Shown: piece after piece, positions 62,313 through 64,000 of the stretch
Layout of the letters: every line of letters starts with the position of its first letter
Position numbering within the stretch: the first letter of the stretch is position 1
Assembly: GCF_014069875.1 (NCBI RefSeq)
Contig: NZ_CP059676.1
Location: 806,001-870,000 of the forward strand
Direction of reading: 5' to 3'
Source of the DNA: Flaviflexus equikiangi
GTDB lineage: Bacteria > Actinomycetota > Actinomycetes > Actinomycetales > Actinomycetaceae
DNA length: 64,000 bases
Program-made: the position numbers and the translations under genes
Notes under the pieces: generated by a model
Databases searched by the model: none
Told to the model about the DNA's origin: nothing
What the model saw: only the letters and a program-made list of their open reading frames with translations

Positions 62313-62672
62313 TTAACGCTCCAGTGTGCCGATCGTCGTGCCAGCATCATCAAGCACGGTCATCGTGTCACCATCGATCTCGGCGGTGGCGAGGCCCGAT
62401 AGCCACGTGTCGACACCATCGCAGAACATCTTCGTCGAGGCGACTTCGCTGAACGTGATGACGCCGTCAGTCTCGGACCAGGTGCCCATGAGCCGGTTGC
62501 ATCCGTCCGTACCGGACAGCGCACCCTCATCAGCAAGCACGAGTTCGCTGCCGGCCGTGTCAGCCCACGTGCCTTTCGCTGTTTCGCCCGCTTCAGCATC
62601 GGATGAGCATCCTGACATGAAGCTGCCCGCGAGAAGCGCAGCAACACTGACCATATACAGATTCTTTTTCAC
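62313..62672 (-). CDS. META-domain (HslJ-like) lipoprotein
   Basis: A 119-residue protein. The N-terminus KKNLYMVSVAALLAGSFMSGC is a lipoprotein signal with the lipid-anchored cysteine near residue 22. A META domain follows (GTDGCNRLMGTWSETDGVITF, then STKMFCDG, with two conserved cysteines). GTG 62672 is chosen because GGAGAGG lies about 9 bases upstream; the longer frame to 62714 lacks a signal at its start. The META family is associated with heat or antibiotic stress in enterobacteria; the role here is unknown. Confidence 0.8.
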   Translation of the reverse strand: MKKNLYMVSVAALLAGSFMSGCSSDAEAGETAKGTWADTAGSELVLADEGALSGTDGCNRLMGTWSETDGVITFSEVASTKMFCDGVDTWLSGLATAEIDGDTMTVLDDAGTTIGTLER

Positions 62673-62819
62673 GAGTTGTGTCCTCTCCAGCAGTGGCGGC
62701 GCCATGCTCTTCACCCAAGACTACCCTCGAGCGATCCCAGTTCCGAACAGAATCCGGGGGGATCTGTGTCTCGCAATCACATCGTGATATTCACTGGTGA
62801 TCTCGCGATTTCGGGGACC

Positions 62820-62852
62820 ATCTGCCGGCCGCACGACGTGCAGCCGGCAGAT
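62820..62852 (-). terminator. Hairpin after the multi-pass membrane protein gene
   Basis: ATCTGCCGGC pairs with GCCGGCAGAT, and the inner GCAC/GTGC extends the stem around a GAC loop with small bulges. It lies 17 bases after the stop of the minus-strand gene at 62869. A U-run is not evident. Confidence 0.6.
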
Positions 62853-62868
62853 GCCCAAAGATAGGGTT

Positions 62869-63834
62869 TCAGACGCGTTCTGGAACCTTCGCGGTGGGAG
62901 CCTCGACCGCGGCCGTGTTCGCCGCGACGATCGCCTTGTACTGGGGGAGGTGGGTGTAGAGCTCGTCGGTCAGCGGGTTGAGGCGCTTCCTCCGGATCGT
63001 CGCGATCTGGTAGATGATGACCGCGATGTTGACCGCGAGGGACAGTGCGGAGATGACGAAGAGCGCGACGGGGCTGCGCGAGGTTTCGACGGAGAACATC
63101 GAGTCCGACACGAACATCGGCACCGCCATCGTGAACATCATCCACAAGGCAAGCGTGTTGGCGCGATGCTGGAGCCAAGCGCCCTTCTTGATGAAGAAGG
63201 CAGGAATCGTGCACGAGATGAGGAGGGCGGCACCGGCGTAGAACGAGTGGTCACCGACGCAGTTGTAGACGTAGGCGAAGTTCCACAGATCGTAGGCGAT
63301 GATCCAGAACCACATCATGTCGGGCCAGATCATGTCCTTCGACTTGTCGCTCGAGATGAAGATGCCGAACCAGCCGCAGATGGCGACGAGATTGAGCAGG
63401 CCTGCGATGCCGTTCATCCAGTTCCACGAGCCGGAGAGCATGTAGACGCCGTCGACGATGCCGTCCGCTCCCATCGCACCCACCTGGAAGTCGCGGATGC
63501 AGGCCTCGAGGATGTTGATCGCGAGAATCGCTGCGGGGAAGATGAGGACCTTCTTGTTGGCGGCAACCTTGGGGAAGTAACGGATCGCCATGAAGCCGAG
63601 CGAGCCGGCCAGCGCCGAATAGACCTTCACCCAGTGGAACCAGGTCCCGGTCGATGAACCGGCGCCCGCCGTCGTCGGGAACACGAAGATCGTCAGGACG
63701 ATCGGGAGGATGATGAAGAAGGCGATTCCGCCCCACTTCCAGCGGCGAGTCACCTCGTTGAGGCCGATGAGTGCGCCGAGAACGACGAACCACATGAGCC
63801 ACGAATACCATGGGATCGATTCATAGAAAAACAC
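62869..63834 (-). CDS. Multi-pass membrane protein (DUF5692-like)
   Basis: A 321-residue protein with about nine hydrophobic helices and conserved-looking polar motifs in loops (YESIPWYSWLMW at the start, EACIRDFQVGA near residue 107, MLSGSWNWMNGIAG near 135, MMWFWIIAYDLWNFAYVYN near 175). It matches DUF5692-type proteins in pattern; the function is unknown. The GTG at 63834 is preferred because GAGGAG precedes it by 7 bases; the longer frame starts inside that site with a TTG. The terminal 40 residues are cytoplasmic and basic, then Ala/Val-rich. Confidence 0.72.
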   Translation of the reverse strand: MFFYESIPWYSWLMWFVVLGALIGLNEVTRRWKWGGIAFFIILPIVLTIFVFPTTAGAGSSTGTWFHWVKVYSALAGSLGFMAIRYFPKVAANKKVLIFPAAILAINILEACIRDFQVGAMGADGIVDGVYMLSGSWNWMNGIAGLLNLVAICGWFGIFISSDKSKDMIWPDMMWFWIIAYDLWNFAYVYNCVGDHSFYAGAALLISCTIPAFFIKKGAWLQHRANTLALWMMFTMAVPMFVSDSMFSVETSRSPVALFVISALSLAVNIAVIIYQIATIRRKRLNPLTDELYTHLPQYKAIVAANTAAVEAPTAKVPERV

Positions 63835-64000
63835 GGTGTATCTCCTCAAGTACTATCGCGACTTCCTTGCCGCGCTTCTCCCTGAGCGTAGAATCGGGTG
63901 GGTGAAGCCGGATATAGACACAACGCGAGAGGTGTCGTAAAACGGCCTCCCGGCATCGCATCGATCATCGCCGCATGCCCACCATCGGGACCTCCGTCCC
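63835..64000. other. Window end, upstream region of the last gene
   Basis: No gene was recognised in the last 166 bases; they should hold the promoter of the minus-strand membrane protein gene. Confidence 0.4.

Overview
The window looks like a chromosomal segment of a high-GC Gram-positive bacterium (Actinomycetota), probably Actinomycetaceae or a relative; genus is not decidable from the sequence alone. Reasons: high GC outside one island, many GTG/TTG starts, ATGA/GTGA stop-start overlaps, starts without a ribosome binding site that sit 6 bases after a -10-like hexamer, actinobacterial families (DUF3145, DUF3052 beside an AceE-type pyruvate dehydrogenase), a single-chain glycyl-tRNA synthetase and a three-gene succinate dehydrogenase.

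Layout. 0-3.7 kb: a zinc uptake operon on the minus strand, znuA-znuC-znuB-zur-dedA, with two Fur/Zur-type boxes on the znuA promoter. 3.7-10.6 kb: glyS, yibE/F, dusB, dgt and dnaG on the plus strand, tightly packed. 10.6-13.6 kb: a membrane glycosyltransferase with a small membrane partner, a sirtuin and a CAT-anticodon tRNA. 13.7-17.3 kb: sdhCAB. 17.4-24.2 kb: an ABC-2 exporter, an MMPL exporter, a methyltransferase, OsmC and two unknown small genes. 24.3-29.4 kb: tRNA-Asn, peptide deformylase, a TIGR01777 epimerase, DUF3145, an acyl-carrier-like protein without its serine, a YciO-type protein and a HAD phosphatase. 29.4-38.3 kb: a heterodimeric ABC exporter, aceE, DUF3052 and aspA. Strong hairpins separate most convergent units.

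38.46-57.8 kb: an accessory island at tRNA-Val(TAC). A large serine recombinase reads into the tRNA and ends in its anticodon loop. Behind it are an IS3-family element, a truncated ArdC-like gene, an MFS exporter with an AraC regulator, a MobF relaxase-helicase, a small membrane protein gene cut by an IS256-family element (8-bp target duplication; the gene can be rebuilt exactly), a DprA-like protein, an excisionase-like HTH, and a visibly AT-richer block with a ParB-like protein overlapping a D12-class DNA adenine methylase. Dead IS1249- and IS3-family copies follow, then a sulfide:quinone oxidoreductase behind a CsoR/CstR-type palindrome. The right end carries what looks like the decayed 3' end of a second recombinase plus a tRNA-Val-like end, suggesting two elements accreted in tandem at the same tRNA. 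No conjugation secretion genes are present, so the island resembles an integrative mobilizable element.

58.2-64 kb: chromosomal-type genes resume: an ABC-F ATPase, a GyrI-like protein, an APC amino acid permease, a META-domain lipoprotein and a multi-pass membrane protein. No rRNA genes or CRISPR array were seen. The ParB-like/methylase pair is the best candidate for an undescribed system.
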